A DNA stretch of 64,000 bases from Lichenicoccus sp965213775 (GCA_965213775.1 CBDCAC010000007.1:156822-220821), one strand, 5' to 3'. Numbered from the stretch's first letter, positions 25,578-35,804 are shown. Translations and numbers: made by a program. The notes: generated from the sequence alone by a model not told the origin.

Positions 25578-27854
25578 TCATACCGGTGCCTGTTCGGCCT
25601 GCAGTGCGGCGAGCGCGGTCAGGTTCACGATCGCGCGCGCGGTGACGCTGCCTGCGAGGGTGTGGATCGGTTTCGACACCCCGAGCGTGATCGGGCCGAT
25701 CTGCAATCCCTCGCCCGCCGCCTTGACCAGGTTGAAGCTGATGTTGGCGGCATCCAGCGTCGGCATGATCAGCAGGTTGGCGGTGCCGTTCAGCCGGCTG
25801 GAGGTCATGACACGATCGCGCAACGTCTCGCTGAGTGCGGCGTCGCCCTGCATCTCGCCGTCGACCTCGAGCTGCGGCGCATGCTCGCGCAGCAAGGCCA
25901 GTGCGCGTCGCATCTTGCGCGCGGAGTCCGAGTTGCTGGCGCCGAACGAGGAATGCGACAGCAGTGCCGCGCGCGGCGTGATGCCGAACATGCGCACGGC
26001 GTCGGCGGCGAGTATCGTCAACTCCATGATCTGTTCTGCGGTCGGGTCGAGATTGAAATGGGTGTCGCAGAAGAACAGCACGCCGTTCGACTGGATCAGG
26101 CCGGAGATCGCGTACAGCCGCGTCACCTCGGGGCGACGCGGGATCAGCGGCGCCCAGTAGTGCATGTGCCGCCACCAGTCGCCGTGACCGCCGACCAGGG
26201 CGGCGTCGACCAGGCCGGCATGCAGCAGCATCGCCGCCGCCACCGTCGGGCGGCGCGTCAGCTGCCGCCCGGCCAGCGTCGGCGTGACGCCGCGACGCTC
26301 CACCAGCTTGCTGTACGGACCCAGCAGCGCGTCGAACACCGCGCCGTCCTGCTCGGGATCGAGGATCTCGATATCCTTCCCCGGCACCAGCCGCAGCCCG
26401 AGGCTGTGGATCTGCTGGGCGATCTTGTCGTGCCGCCCGATCAGCACCGGCCGGGCGAGCCGGTCATCGACCACGGTCTGCACCGCGCGCAGCACCCGCT
26501 CATCCTCGCCCTCGGCGTAGGCGACGCGCTTGCCCGCCTTGCGCGCCACCTCGAAGATCGGCCGCATCACCTGGCCGGAGCGGAACACGAAGATCTCGAG
26601 ATCTTCCTTGTAGGCATCGAAATCCAGGATCGGCCGGGTCGCGACCCCGCTCTGCATCGCCGCCCGCGCGACAGCGGGGGCCACATGCAGGATCAGGCGG
26701 GGGTCGAACGGCTTGGGGATGATGTAGTCCGGCCCGAAGCTGGGCGCCTCGCCGCCATAGGCCGCGACCACCACCTCGCTCGCCTCCGCGCGGGCGAGGG
26801 CGGCGATCGCCTCCACGGCGGCCAGCTTCATCGCCTCGTTGATCTCGCGCGCGCCGACATCGAGCGCGCCGCGGAAGATGAACGGAAAGCACAGCACGTT
26901 GTTGACCTGATTGGGATAGTCCGATCGTCCGGTGGCGATGATCGCTTCCGGCCGGATCGCGCGCGCCAGATCGGGCATGATCTCCGGCTCGGGATTGGCG
27001 AGTGCCAGGATGAACGGGTTGGCCGCCATCTTCGGCAGCCATTGCTGCTTGAGCACGCCGGGGGCCGAGAGCCCGAGGAACACGTCGGCCCCGTCCAGCA
27101 CGTCGGCCAGCGTGCGCGCGTCGGTGTGCCGGGCGTAGCGCGCCATGTTGGCCGGCATGTCCGGCTCCCGGCCGGCATAGACGACGCCCTTGATGTCGGT
27201 GAGGGTCACGTTGTGCACGCGCAGCCCCATCTCGACCAGCAGGTCGACGCAGGCCATCGCGGCCGCACCGGCGCCCGAGGTGACCAGCCTCACCTCCGAC
27301 AGCGACTTGCCCTGCACCTCGAGCCCGTTGCGCACCGCGGCGGCAGCGACGATGGCGGTGCCATGCTGGTCGTCGTGGAACACCGGGATGCCCATGCGCG
27401 CGCGCAGCTCGGCCTCGATGCGGAAGCACTCCGGCGCCTTGATGTCCTCCAGGTTGATCGCGCCGAAGGTCGGCTCCAGTGCGGCCACCACCTCGATGAA
27501 GCGATCCGGATCCAGCGCGTCCACCTCGATGTCGAACACGTCGATACCGGCGAACTTCTTGAACAGGACTGCCTTGCCCTCCATCACCGGCTTGCTGGCG
27601 AGCGGGCCGATATTGCCCAGGCCCAGCACCGCGGTGCCGTTGGAGATCACGCCCACCAGGTTGCCGCGCGCGGTGTAGTCCCGCGCCGTGGTCGGATCGC
27701 GGCGGATCTCCTCGCAGGCGGCGGCGACGCCCGGCGAATAGGCCAGCGCCAGGTCGCGCTGGCTGGCCATGCGCTTGGTCGGGACGACGGAGAGCTTGCC
27801 CGGGGTGGGCGAGCGATGGTAATCGAGCGCCGCCTTCCTGAAATCTTCGTCCAA
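25578..27854 (-). CDS. maeB: NADP-dependent malic enzyme with phosphotransacetylase-like C-terminal domain
   Basis: Oxidative decarboxylation of malate to pyruvate with NADPH formation. The 758 residues consist of a malic enzyme part (about 1-430: SPGVA, GNLVGVISNGTAVLGLGNIGP, LEDIKAPECF, HDDQHGTA, ANPEPEI) and a phosphate acetyltransferase-like part (about 435-758) that in this family is regulatory rather than catalytic. The start is uncertain: TTG 27854 yields the usual beginning (EDFRKAALDYHR) with GGAG upstream; TTG codons at 27875 and 27911 would lengthen it. Together with zwf it gives two NADPH sources in the window. Confidence 0.93.
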   Translation of the reverse strand: MDEDFRKAALDYHRSPTPGKLSVVPTKRMASQRDLALAYSPGVAAACEEIRRDPTTARDYTARGNLVGVISNGTAVLGLGNIGPLASKPVMEGKAVLFKKFAGIDVFDIEVDALDPDRFIEVVAALEPTFGAINLEDIKAPECFRIEAELRARMGIPVFHDDQHGTAIVAAAAVRNGLEVQGKSLSEVRLVTSGAGAAAMACVDLLVEMGLRVHNVTLTDIKGVVYAGREPDMPANMARYARHTDARTLADVLDGADVFLGLSAPGVLKQQWLPKMAANPFILALANPEPEIMPDLARAIRPEAIIATGRSDYPNQVNNVLCFPFIFRGALDVGAREINEAMKLAAVEAIAALARAEASEVVVAAYGGEAPSFGPDYIIPKPFDPRLILHVAPAVARAAMQSGVATRPILDFDAYKEDLEIFVFRSGQVMRPIFEVARKAGKRVAYAEGEDERVLRAVQTVVDDRLARPVLIGRHDKIAQQIHSLGLRLVPGKDIEILDPEQDGAVFDALLGPYSKLVERRGVTPTLAGRQLTRRPTVAAAMLLHAGLVDAALVGGHGDWWRHMHYWAPLIPRRPEVTRLYAISGLIQSNGVLFFCDTHFNLDPTAEQIMELTILAADAVRMFGITPRAALLSHSSFGASNSDSARKMRRALALLREHAPQLEVDGEMQGDAALSETLRDRVMTSSRLNGTANLLIMPTLDAANISFNLVKAAGEGLQIGPITLGVSKPIHTLAGSVTARAIVNLTALAALQAEQAPV

Positions 27855-27937
27855 GGGTTCGCTCCGCGGGTTCAACGCCCGGAGGGGATCATTCCCGGTC
27901 TCCGGCGGCAAGCCGGGAAGTCAGGCAGCGGTGAAGA

Positions 27938-28023
27938 TGGTGCGGTCGAGAAGACTCGAACTTCCACGAGGTTTCCCCCACAAGCACCTCAAGCTTGCGC
28001 GTCTACCATTCCGCCACGACCGC
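27938..28023 (-). tRNA. tRNA-Leu (anticodon GAG)
   Basis: On the minus strand the acceptor arms GCGGTCG and CGACCGC pair exactly. The anticodon stem is CAAGC/GCTTG with loop TTGAGGT, so the anticodon is GAG. A long variable arm (GGGGGAAACCTC) as expected for tRNA-Leu and the TTCGAGT T-loop are present. Discriminator A is followed by an encoded CCA (27938-27940). It stands upstream of maeB on the same strand. Confidence 0.96.
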
Positions 28024-28095
28024 ACCGTGACCTCGGGCACCGCTCGCGCGATGCCGGCTGACGGGCGCGTATAACCGATGCAGGATCGACGGGCA

Positions 28096-28746
28096 ATGAC
28101 CGAAAACCCGACCTGGCGGCGTGCCGCGGCCGCCGTGCCCTACCACGAGGCCATGGCAACGATGCGCAGCCAAATCTCGGCGATCCGCGCCGGCGAGGCG
28201 CCGGAACAGGTCTGGCTGCTCGAGCATCCGCCGCTGTTCACCGCCGGCACCTCGGCGCGTCCGGAGGACCTGTTCAACCCGCTCGGGTTTCCCACCTACG
28301 CCGCCGGACGCGGCGGCCAGTGGACCTATCACGGGCCAGGACAGCGGGTCGCCTACGTGATGCTCGACCTGCAGCGGCCGCATGGCGCGGTGCCGGCGCG
28401 CGACGTGCGCGCCTTCGTCGCCGCACTGGAACAGTGGCTGATCCTCAGCCTCGCCCGCCTCGGCGTCCGCGGCGAGCGCCGCGCCGGCCGCGTCGGCGTG
28501 TGGGTCGCGGATGAGCGCAGTGGCCAGGACCGCAAGATCGCGGCCCTCGGCGTCCGCCTCACCCGCTGGGTGAGCTGGCACGGTGTCTCGCTCAACGTCG
28601 ATCCGAAGCTGGAGCATTTCGACGGCATCGTGCCCTGCGGGATACGCGAGCACGGCGTCACCAGCCTGCGCGCGCTCGGCATCGAGGCCGGCCTCGACGA
28701 GGTGGACGACGCCCTGCGCCAAACCTGGCCCGCCTGCTTCGGCTGA
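28096..28746 (+). CDS. lipB: Octanoyltransferase LipB
   Basis: Transfers octanoate from acyl carrier protein to lipoyl domains, the first step of lipoate assembly. It has 216 residues from ATG 28096 (an ATG six codons upstream is possible; neither has a strong ribosome site). GRGGQWTYHGPGQRVAY is the family signature, KIAALGVRLTRWVSWHG the second motif, and Cys181 in VPCGI the acyl-thioester residue. Divergent from tRNA-Leu and maeB, convergent with the LolA-like gene. Confidence 0.95.
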   Translation: MTENPTWRRAAAAVPYHEAMATMRSQISAIRAGEAPEQVWLLEHPPLFTAGTSARPEDLFNPLGFPTYAAGRGGQWTYHGPGQRVAYVMLDLQRPHGAVPARDVRAFVAALEQWLILSLARLGVRGERRAGRVGVWVADERSGQDRKIAALGVRLTRWVSWHGVSLNVDPKLEHFDGIVPCGIREHGVTSLRALGIEAGLDEVDDALRQTWPACFG

Positions 28747-28770
28747 GCGGCCGCGCCGGCGTCGTGCGTC

Positions 28771-29346
28771 TCAGCCGGCGGGCGGCTGGAACAGCAGCGG
28801 ATCGAGGACCAGCCCGGCCTGCGCATCGGTCAGCGCGATGCGGGTGCGCTGGCGGCGCGCATCGACCGCCTCCAGCCCGATCAGGCCGAGGCCCGACGGC
28901 CCGTCGGCGAACACCAGGGTCAGCAGCCCCTGGGCGGGATCGGCGGTGCGGGCGAGCGAGACCTGCAGCACCGAGGGGCCGCGCCGGATGTCGGTGACGC
29001 TGATCGCGCCGTCGAGCCGCAGCGGCCGTGCCAGCAGCAGGCCGAGCGGGTTGGCGGACAGCGCGATCCGCGTGGTCGCGCCGTCGGCGGCGCGACGGGC
29101 CACCAGCTGCCGACCCGACGCGACCACCACCAGGCCGCCGGGCGCGTCGTACTGCAGCCGCAGCCGGCCGGGATCGTACCACGCGGTGCCGGTGCCGGTG
29201 GTCCCGGCGGCCCCGCTCTGCACGAAGCGCGCGCGCAGGCCGTGCAGTGCCGCCAGGTAGGACTGCACGCGCGCGAGGTCGAGACGATCCTGCGGCGATC
29301 GCGTCGCGGCCACGTCCGAGGCGCAGCCGCAGAGCAGTGCCAGCAT
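28771..29346 (-). CDS. LolA-like outer-membrane lipoprotein carrier (start unclear)
   Basis: About 191 residues from the only in-frame ATG (29346). The body ARVQSYLAALHGLRARFVQSG, GTAWYDPGRLRLQYDAPGGLVVVASG and ALSANPLGLLLARPL resembles LolA-family periplasmic proteins. The start is a problem: this ATG leaves only seven residues before a Cys (MLALLCGC), too short for a signal peptide, while the in-frame codons before it (PGLARRAACLW) would complete a good lipoprotein signal but contain no ATG, GTG or TTG between the upstream stop codon region and the ATG. A rare start codon or a sequence error is possible. Follows the glycosyltransferase gene closely. Confidence 0.65.
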   Translation of the reverse strand: MLALLCGCASDVAATRSPQDRLDLARVQSYLAALHGLRARFVQSGAAGTTGTGTAWYDPGRLRLQYDAPGGLVVVASGRQLVARRAADGATTRIALSANPLGLLLARPLRLDGAISVTDIRRGPSVLQVSLARTADPAQGLLTLVFADGPSGLGLIGLEAVDARRQRTRIALTDAQAGLVLDPLLFQPPAG

Positions 29347-29396
29347 CCACAGGCAGGCCGCGCGCCGCGCGAGTCCCGGCGCATGTTCGGCGGTGA

Positions 29397-31940
29397 TCAG
29401 AGCGGCGGCCTGTCGGCGGGATCGGCGAGATGGTAGAACAGCCTCGCCGTCTTGGAGAAGTTGGGGTTGTAGAACGGGTCGTTCTCGAAGAAGGCCTGCT
29501 CGCCCCAGCGTTCCAGCATCACCTGCTGCTCGCGGAAGAAACGCGCCTCCTGTTCCGGTGCGAGGTCGCTGCCGCGCGACAGGCTCTCGTGATGCTCGGC
29601 GACGACGCCCGCGCACCAGACGACGCGCTGCCCCGAGGCACGCACCTTGAGGCACAGATCGACGTCGTTGTAGGCCACCTGGAGATGCGTCTCGTCGAAA
29701 CCGCCGACCGCGCGGAACAGCTCGGCACGGATCAGCATGCACGCCGCGGTCACGGCGCTGAGCTCGTGGCTCAGCCTGGCACGGCCGACATAGCCGTAAT
29801 CATCCACCGACAGGCCGAGATGCACGTGCGCCGCGATGCCGTGCACGCCGACCAGCACGCCGGCATGCTGCACGGTGCGATCGGGATAGAGCAGCTTGCA
29901 GCCGACGATGCCGATATCGTCGCGCGCCGTCGCCTCGCCAAGCAGCCGGTGCAGCCAGTCCGGATCGTCGACGAGGACGTCGTTGTTGAGGAACACGTAG
30001 TACTCGGCGTCGCTGCCGCTGGCCGCGAGGTTGTTCAGGCGCGCATAGTTGAACGCCTCGAGGACACGCAGCACCCGCACCCGGTCGAGCGCCGCCATCT
30101 CGGCGAGGAAGCTCCGGCTCTCCTGCGAGGTCGACCAGTTATCGACCAGCACGATGTCGTACTCGGCGTAGCGCGTGCGCTCGATCAGGCTGCCGACGCA
30201 GCGCCGGGTGATCTCCGCCTGGTCGCGGAACGGGATGATGATCGTGACCCGCGCCGACCGTGTCGGCATCCAGGCCACGTCGTAGACCGACAACCCGTTG
30301 ATCGCGTGCACGCTCGCCGGCCTGCCGATCCGCTTCAGATGGTCCGAGACGCAGAGCACGCCGGCATCGACAGCATACTGCTTGTTGGAGATGCTGGCTG
30401 CGGTGGAGTTCGGCGTGATGCGCCAGTGATAGAGCAGCTCGGGCACGTGATAGATCAGCCGGTGATCCAGCAGCTCGGCGCAGCGCAGGATGAAATCATG
30501 ATCCTGCGCGCCGTCGTACTCGCGCCTGAGCGCGCCCACCGCGCGCATCGTCGCGGTCTCGACCATGGTCAGGTGGCAGACATAGTTGCAGCCGAGCAGG
30601 TAGCGGTAGTTCCAATCCGGCTTGAGGTTCGGCTCGCGGAAATATCCGGCCTGATCGACCTTGTCCTCGTCGGAATAGAGCAGCTTGGCGCCGCTGCGCC
30701 CTGCCGCGCGCAGCATCACCTCCAACGCCACGTCGACCAGCAGGTCGTCATGGTCGAAGAACACGGTCCAGGCCCCTCGCGCGGCGTCCATGCCGACGCT
30801 GGTCGCCCGCGCGATGCCGACATTCTTGCTGCGCCGAATGCAGCGTATGCGCTTGTCCTGGCGGCAGAACAGGTCGATCCGCTCGGACAGCTCGGCCGAC
30901 TTGCTGCCGTCATCGACGATGATCAGCTCCCAGTTGCCGTAGGTCTGGGCGACGACAGACTCGACCGCGGCGACGAAATCCGCCAGCACCGGCCGGTAGG
31001 TCGGCACCAGCACGCTGACCAGCGGCTCCGGCGGCGTCTCGCCGCGCTCGCGCAGCGCCTGACGGCCGGCGGCGACCCGCGCGCGCAGCTTCTCGTAGTA
31101 GCGGCGCGCCCAGCGGTCATAATCATCGAGATGATAGCCCTCGGTCGGCAGCAGCCGGTCGAGATCGCGACGCATGCGCTGCAGCTCGCCGTGCAGCCGG
31201 CCCATGTCCGCCGAGAGCGCCAGCAGCCGGCCCTCCAGGAACTCCGAGACCGCCCGGGTGACCAGCGGGCTGCCGTCCAGCTCGAGCATCTCCGGCAGCA
31301 CGAAGACGCGGAACGATTGCGGATACTCGCGTCGGAGCGGCTGCGGTATGGCGAACTCGAAGCCGCAGTTCGGGTCGCATCCGAGCGCCTCGCCGACGTC
31401 GCGGCGCAGCCGGTCCGCCTTGACCTGGCCGATGCGGACCTCGTCGCAGGTCACGAGCAGGTCGCAGCGCGCGGTCAGGGCGCCGCGATGGCCGGCCTGA
31501 CGCAGCACCCAGCCGCGCAGCGCGTTGTGCGTCAGCCCGTCGAGATGGCCCTGCAGCGCGACGTGCGGCACGCCGGCGAACTCGACCGAGCCCGCCGGCC
31601 GGTCGGCGCCGTCGACCTCGACATGCGGCAGCACGCTGCCGTCGGGCAGCAGGAAGCTGAGCACGTGCGGCTGGTTGTCGAGATAGGCATCGGGGATGTC
31701 GTAGGTGAAGCCGACATGGGCGGTGCGCAGCTTCAGGCTGTCACGGACATCGGGACGCAGCCCGTCGCACAGCACGTGGCCGACCTCCGCGCCGTCTATC
31801 GTCGCCACCAGCGAGACGATGGTCTGCGGCGAGGCCAGGTTGGCGACCCAGCCCGACGCGCGGCCGGCCTCGTAGCGGTCGAAATAGCCGCTGAACTTCC
31901 GGGAGGCCGATAGTCCCGACGTCTCGTCGATATCAGCCAT
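29397..31940 (-). CDS. Large glycosyltransferase with two GT2 domains and N-terminal beta-sandwich repeats
   Basis: 847 residues. The ATG at 31940 has AGGAGAGGG just upstream. Residues about 15-125 and 130-230 are two copies of a domain with the pattern G-x-D-x(6-9)-GW-x-(A/L)... D-x3-V/I-G...R-x-D-V...GF-(T/E) (GYFDRYEAGRASGWVANL; GHLDGLTHNALRGWVLRQ). Then two GT-A domains: PLVSVLVPTYRP...WELIIVDDGS...FFDHDDLLV (about 305-520) and VTIIIPFRDQAEITRRCV...YDIVLVDNWS...VFLNNDVLVDD...GGFDE...YNDVDLC (about 565-800). Such double GT2 proteins build O-antigen or exopolysaccharide chains. Acceptor unknown. Confidence 0.87.
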   Translation of the reverse strand: MADIDETSGLSASRKFSGYFDRYEAGRASGWVANLASPQTIVSLVATIDGAEVGHVLCDGLRPDVRDSLKLRTAHVGFTYDIPDAYLDNQPHVLSFLLPDGSVLPHVEVDGADRPAGSVEFAGVPHVALQGHLDGLTHNALRGWVLRQAGHRGALTARCDLLVTCDEVRIGQVKADRLRRDVGEALGCDPNCGFEFAIPQPLRREYPQSFRVFVLPEMLELDGSPLVTRAVSEFLEGRLLALSADMGRLHGELQRMRRDLDRLLPTEGYHLDDYDRWARRYYEKLRARVAAGRQALRERGETPPEPLVSVLVPTYRPVLADFVAAVESVVAQTYGNWELIIVDDGSKSAELSERIDLFCRQDKRIRCIRRSKNVGIARATSVGMDAARGAWTVFFDHDDLLVDVALEVMLRAAGRSGAKLLYSDEDKVDQAGYFREPNLKPDWNYRYLLGCNYVCHLTMVETATMRAVGALRREYDGAQDHDFILRCAELLDHRLIYHVPELLYHWRITPNSTAASISNKQYAVDAGVLCVSDHLKRIGRPASVHAINGLSVYDVAWMPTRSARVTIIIPFRDQAEITRRCVGSLIERTRYAEYDIVLVDNWSTSQESRSFLAEMAALDRVRVLRVLEAFNYARLNNLAASGSDAEYYVFLNNDVLVDDPDWLHRLLGEATARDDIGIVGCKLLYPDRTVQHAGVLVGVHGIAAHVHLGLSVDDYGYVGRARLSHELSAVTAACMLIRAELFRAVGGFDETHLQVAYNDVDLCLKVRASGQRVVWCAGVVAEHHESLSRGSDLAPEQEARFFREQQVMLERWGEQAFFENDPFYNPNFSKTARLFYHLADPADRPPL

Positions 31941-32048
31941 GCCCTCTCCTCGGCGGAACCCGGAATGTTTAGCCAAGCGCCGGGCGGGCGGCAAATGCCC
32001 GCGGCCGGGCCGCCACCGGAACCGACGGGTGGCCGCCGGCGCCGCGGT

Positions 32049-32378
32049 TCAGGGTATGTCCGACGCCAGCAGCCGCAGCACTTCCTCGCGCAGCGACGGG
32101 GGTGCCGCCCGATCGAGGGCATCGCGCACCCGCCGCATGCGGCGCCGCGCCTCGTAGAGCTGGTCGAGCAGCGACAGCACGACCGGCAGCGCGTCCTCGT
32201 TGACCTGCATCTGCTCGCGCAGCTCCACGATCAGCCGCACCCGCGCCACGTCGATGTCGTGGAACAGGTAGCCTCCGGGCTGGCCGTCCGGCCGCACCCA
32301 GGACTGGCCGATCCAGCGCTCCACATCCTCGCGCCGCAGGCCGTCGACGCGGACGCACAGCGTCTCGATGGTGATCAT
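32049..32378 (-). CDS. cbpM: Chaperone modulator CbpM
   Basis: 109 residues. ITIETLCVRVDGLRREDVERWIGQSWVRPD followed by YLFHDIDVARVRLIVELREQMQVNEDALPVVLSLLDQLYEARRRM matches the CbpM/YccW fold that binds and inhibits the J-domain of CbpA. The ATG overlaps the stop of the upstream cbpA gene (ATGA) and has GGAGG about six bases before it, so the two proteins are made together, as the inhibitory pair requires. Confidence 0.9.
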   Translation of the reverse strand: MITIETLCVRVDGLRREDVERWIGQSWVRPDGQPGGYLFHDIDVARVRLIVELREQMQVNEDALPVVLSLLDQLYEARRRMRRVRDALDRAAPPSLREEVLRLLASDIP

Positions 32379-33334
32379 GCGTCCTCCATCATGGCGCGTC
32401 GCGGGTCGGCGTCGTGCGCCGGCCGCCAGTCGCGGAGGAACGCCTCGAGTGCGGGATCGGCCGGTCCGATCACCACCCGCAGCGTGAGGTAGAGGTCGCC
32501 GGCCTCCTGCTCGCCATGCTTGGGCACGCCGCGCCCGCGCAGCCTGAGCGTCGCACCGGTGTCCGAGGCCGGCGGGATGGTCATGGTCACCGGGCCGGCC
32601 GGGGTGGGCACCGGGATCCGCGCGCCGAGCACCGCCTCCGGCAGCGAGACCGGCAGCTCGAGGCGGATGTCGCTGCCGTCGCGACGAAAGAACGGGTGTG
32701 CCGCGACCTTGATCTGGATCAGCGCGTCGCCGGCGGCACCGCCATTCAGCCCGGCACCGCCCTGCCGGCGCAGGCGCAGCGTCTGGCCGTCCTCGAGCCC
32801 GACCGGGATCCTGACGTCCAGCGTGCGTCCGTCCGGCAGGGTCAGGCGGCTGGTGGCGCCACCCACCACGTCGAGCAGGCCGACGGTCAGGCCGTAGAGC
32901 TCGTCGCGCCCGCGCACCGGTCCGACGCCGGCGGCTCCCGAAGTGCCGCGCCCCTGCTCGGCGAAGATGGTGCTGAAGATGTCGCCGAGCTCCTCCTCGC
33001 TGGCACCCCAGCCGCCCGCCGGATGGCCGGACGCCGCACCCGGCGGGCGGTAGCGTCGTCCCGACGCGCCTTCGGCGAAATCCCGATATTGCGGGCGCTC
33101 GGGCCGCGCGTGGCCGTCGGCATCGACCTCGCCGCGATCGAACGCCGCCCGCTTGCCCGCGTCCGACAGCAGGTCGTGGGCGGCGGCGACCGACTTGAAG
33201 CTCGCCTCCGCCGTCTTGTCGCCGGGGTTGAGGTCCGGATGATGCTTCTTGGCCAGCGCCCGAAAGGCGCGACGTATCGCGGCCGCGTCGGCATCGCGCG
33301 ACAGGCCCAGGACCTGGTAGGGATCATCGGCCAT
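32375..33334 (-). CDS. cbpA: DnaJ-class co-chaperone CbpA-type
   Basis: 319 residues. The J-domain (4-70) has the HPD motif in KKHHPDLNPGD; there is no Cys-rich zinc finger; a G/S/P-rich stretch (about 85-125) leads into the C-terminal substrate-binding domain (YGLTVGLLDVVGGATSRLTLPDGRTLDVRIPVGLEDGQTLRLRRQG and LRLRGRGVPKHGEQEAGDLYLTLRV). The layout is CbpA/DjlA-like rather than DnaJ. It stimulates DnaK. Directly followed by its modulator cbpM. Start ATG 33334 gives the normal MADDPYQVLGL. Confidence 0.92.
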   Translation of the reverse strand: MADDPYQVLGLSRDADAAAIRRAFRALAKKHHPDLNPGDKTAEASFKSVAAAHDLLSDAGKRAAFDRGEVDADGHARPERPQYRDFAEGASGRRYRPPGAASGHPAGGWGASEEELGDIFSTIFAEQGRGTSGAAGVGPVRGRDELYGLTVGLLDVVGGATSRLTLPDGRTLDVRIPVGLEDGQTLRLRRQGGAGLNGGAAGDALIQIKVAAHPFFRRDGSDIRLELPVSLPEAVLGARIPVPTPAGPVTMTIPPASDTGATLRLRGRGVPKHGEQEAGDLYLTLRVVIGPADPALEAFLRDWRPAHDADPRRAMMEDA

Positions 33335-33457
33335 GGCGGGCTTTCGGCTCGAACATCGGCAGACGCTAGCAGATGCCGACCGGCCGTGGCGCGCAATCTG
33401 GCGCATCCGCGCCGGTTCCGCGAGCGCACCCGGAGCGTCCGGGTGCGGCACGCGGGT

Positions 33458-33649
33458 TCAGAGCTGCTGCGCCACCATGCCTTCGATCCACTCGCGCGCC
33501 TGCGCCTGGGTGACCGGCCCGTGCACCAGCAGCCAGCGCGAACCGCAGCGCCAATGCACGAACCAGTGCTCGTCGTCGGTGAGCAGCCGATAATGGATCA
33601 TCGGCGGTATCGCCGGTTCCCATGCCCGATCGTCCGAAGATGGATGCAC
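33458..33649 (-). CDS. Small hypothetical protein (MIHYRL-type)
   Basis: 63 residues from GTG 33649, with AAGGGGGC about five bases upstream; an internal ATG at 33601 would give 47. The core MIHYRLLTDDEHWFVHWRCGSRWLLVHGPVTQAQAREWIEGMVAQQL is coherent and rich in Trp/His, and its codon use matches the neighbours. I do not recognise a family. The opening MIHYRL also begins the DUF1178 protein in this window, perhaps by chance. It lies 123 bases upstream of cbpA on the same strand. Confidence 0.55.
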   Translation of the reverse strand: MHPSSDDRAWEPAIPPMIHYRLLTDDEHWFVHWRCGSRWLLVHGPVTQAQAREWIEGMVAQQL

Positions 33650-33805
33650 CCGCGCCCCCTTGACAGCTAATCAAGATCGATAACGTAACATTGATCATTG
33701 ATGGCGTGCAAGTGAACTGATCGCGGATTCGTGACCGGGCGCGTCGGAAGGCAGGCGTCGCAGCGCGCGTGGGATCTCCCGCCCGACGCGTCGCTGCGTC
33801 CTGCC

Positions 33806-34738
33806 TCAGCCGTTCTGCAGGATGGTGATATGGCCCGAGGTGCCGCGCTCGGTCTGTGCGGCAGGATTGTTCACCGCCAGCACGTAGTCACCGCTGTGCT
33901 GGAAGTGGAAGTCGTAGGTGGCTTTGCCCGCGGCGTTCAGCGGAATGTCAATCCAGTTTGATTCCGCAACATTATGCGAGGTCATGACGAACGCGTAGGC
34001 TTCCTTGAGGCCGGGCGCGGAGATCGTGATCGGGACCGTGGCGCCGGCCGACGGGTTCGAGATGAACTGCATGCCGGGACTGGAGAGCGCGATGCTGGCA
34101 CCGGAGGTCGGCGGGACCGGAGCGACCGGCGCGCTGCTCTGCGTCGAGGGCGTGTAGCTCATGTCGGACACGGTGAGCGATGTCCCCGCGGGACCGTAAT
34201 TGCCGACGCCGAAGGATTCGTTGGTTCCGCCACCTGCATAATCTTTTGGTACCGGAACGGATCCGCCGGCCTGGAAGTGGGCGACCTGGACGCCGTTGAC
34301 GTCGAAAGTCAGGCCGCTGGCCTGCCAGTTCAGCGAGACCGTGGTCGATCGTGACAGATCCGCGTTGAAGAACACCGAGTGATAGGCGTCGCCGCCGGTG
34401 CTGCCCTTCCAGTGCACGGTGAGATAGGGTTGGCCGTTATATTGCTCGGCGAGATCGAGCTCCGCGCCGGGCCAGATGTTGCTCGACGGCCAGAGGCAGA
34501 TATACGCGCCATTTGCCTGATGTGTAGGCATCGTGAAGGTCGCTGAGTACACGCCGTATCCGTCGCCGTCGGCGGCACCCTGGTCCCTGGCCATGAAGCC
34601 CGCGGAGTGGCCGTTCGATGTCAGTGTCACGCCGCGACTGCCGAACGACAATTCGCTGCTGTTGCCCCATCTCATCGGAAACAGCCCGCTATTGAGGCTC
34701 GTGTTCCGAGTGAAGTCGTCGTTCCAGCCTGATGCCAA
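33806..34738 (-). CDS. GH16-like (concanavalin A-fold) protein with C-terminal beta domain
   Basis: 310 residues from a TTG at 34738 with AGAGGA nine bases upstream. Residues 1-195 look like a glycoside hydrolase 16 / lectin fold: GYGVYSATFTMPTHQANGAYICLWPSSNIWPGAELDLAEQYNGQPYLTVHWKG, where ELDLAE fits the ExDxxE catalytic motif. After a Pro/Thr/Ser linker (about 196-215) a second beta-rich domain follows (residues 216-310, ending GDYVLAVNNPAAQTERGTSGHITILQ). No signal peptide is visible, so secretion, if any, would be by another route. The gene is less GC-rich than its neighbours, which suggests recent acquisition. Confidence 0.7.
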   Translation of the reverse strand: MASGWNDDFTRNTSLNSGLFPMRWGNSSELSFGSRGVTLTSNGHSAGFMARDQGAADGDGYGVYSATFTMPTHQANGAYICLWPSSNIWPGAELDLAEQYNGQPYLTVHWKGSTGGDAYHSVFFNADLSRSTTVSLNWQASGLTFDVNGVQVAHFQAGGSVPVPKDYAGGGTNESFGVGNYGPAGTSLTVSDMSYTPSTQSSAPVAPVPPTSGASIALSSPGMQFISNPSAGATVPITISAPGLKEAYAFVMTSHNVAESNWIDIPLNAAGKATYDFHFQHSGDYVLAVNNPAAQTERGTSGHITILQNG

Positions 34739-35573
<835 letters not shown>

Positions 35574-35804
35574 CAAGGCAAGCGGCGGCCGGGTTATAGG
35601 AGCGCGCCCGCTTCGGCGCAATCCTGTTGACAGGCCACGCCGGCCCTCATAAGCACCAACTCCCGCACCGGCCACCGCCGGGGCGGCGCCGCGCGTGCGC
35701 GGTCCAAAACCAAGAAGCGGCCCATAATCAAGAAGCGACTGGGTGCCTCGCCTGCCTTCCCGGAGGCCGCGCGGCGCCGAGAGATCGGAAAGCAGAGAGA
35801 CATC

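Noticed and set aside
29430..31913. Open frame of 827 codons on the plus strand opposite the large glycosyltransferase
   Set aside because: Low-complexity shadow of the GC-rich coding strand; the glycosyltransferase has a clear ribosome site and family motifs.
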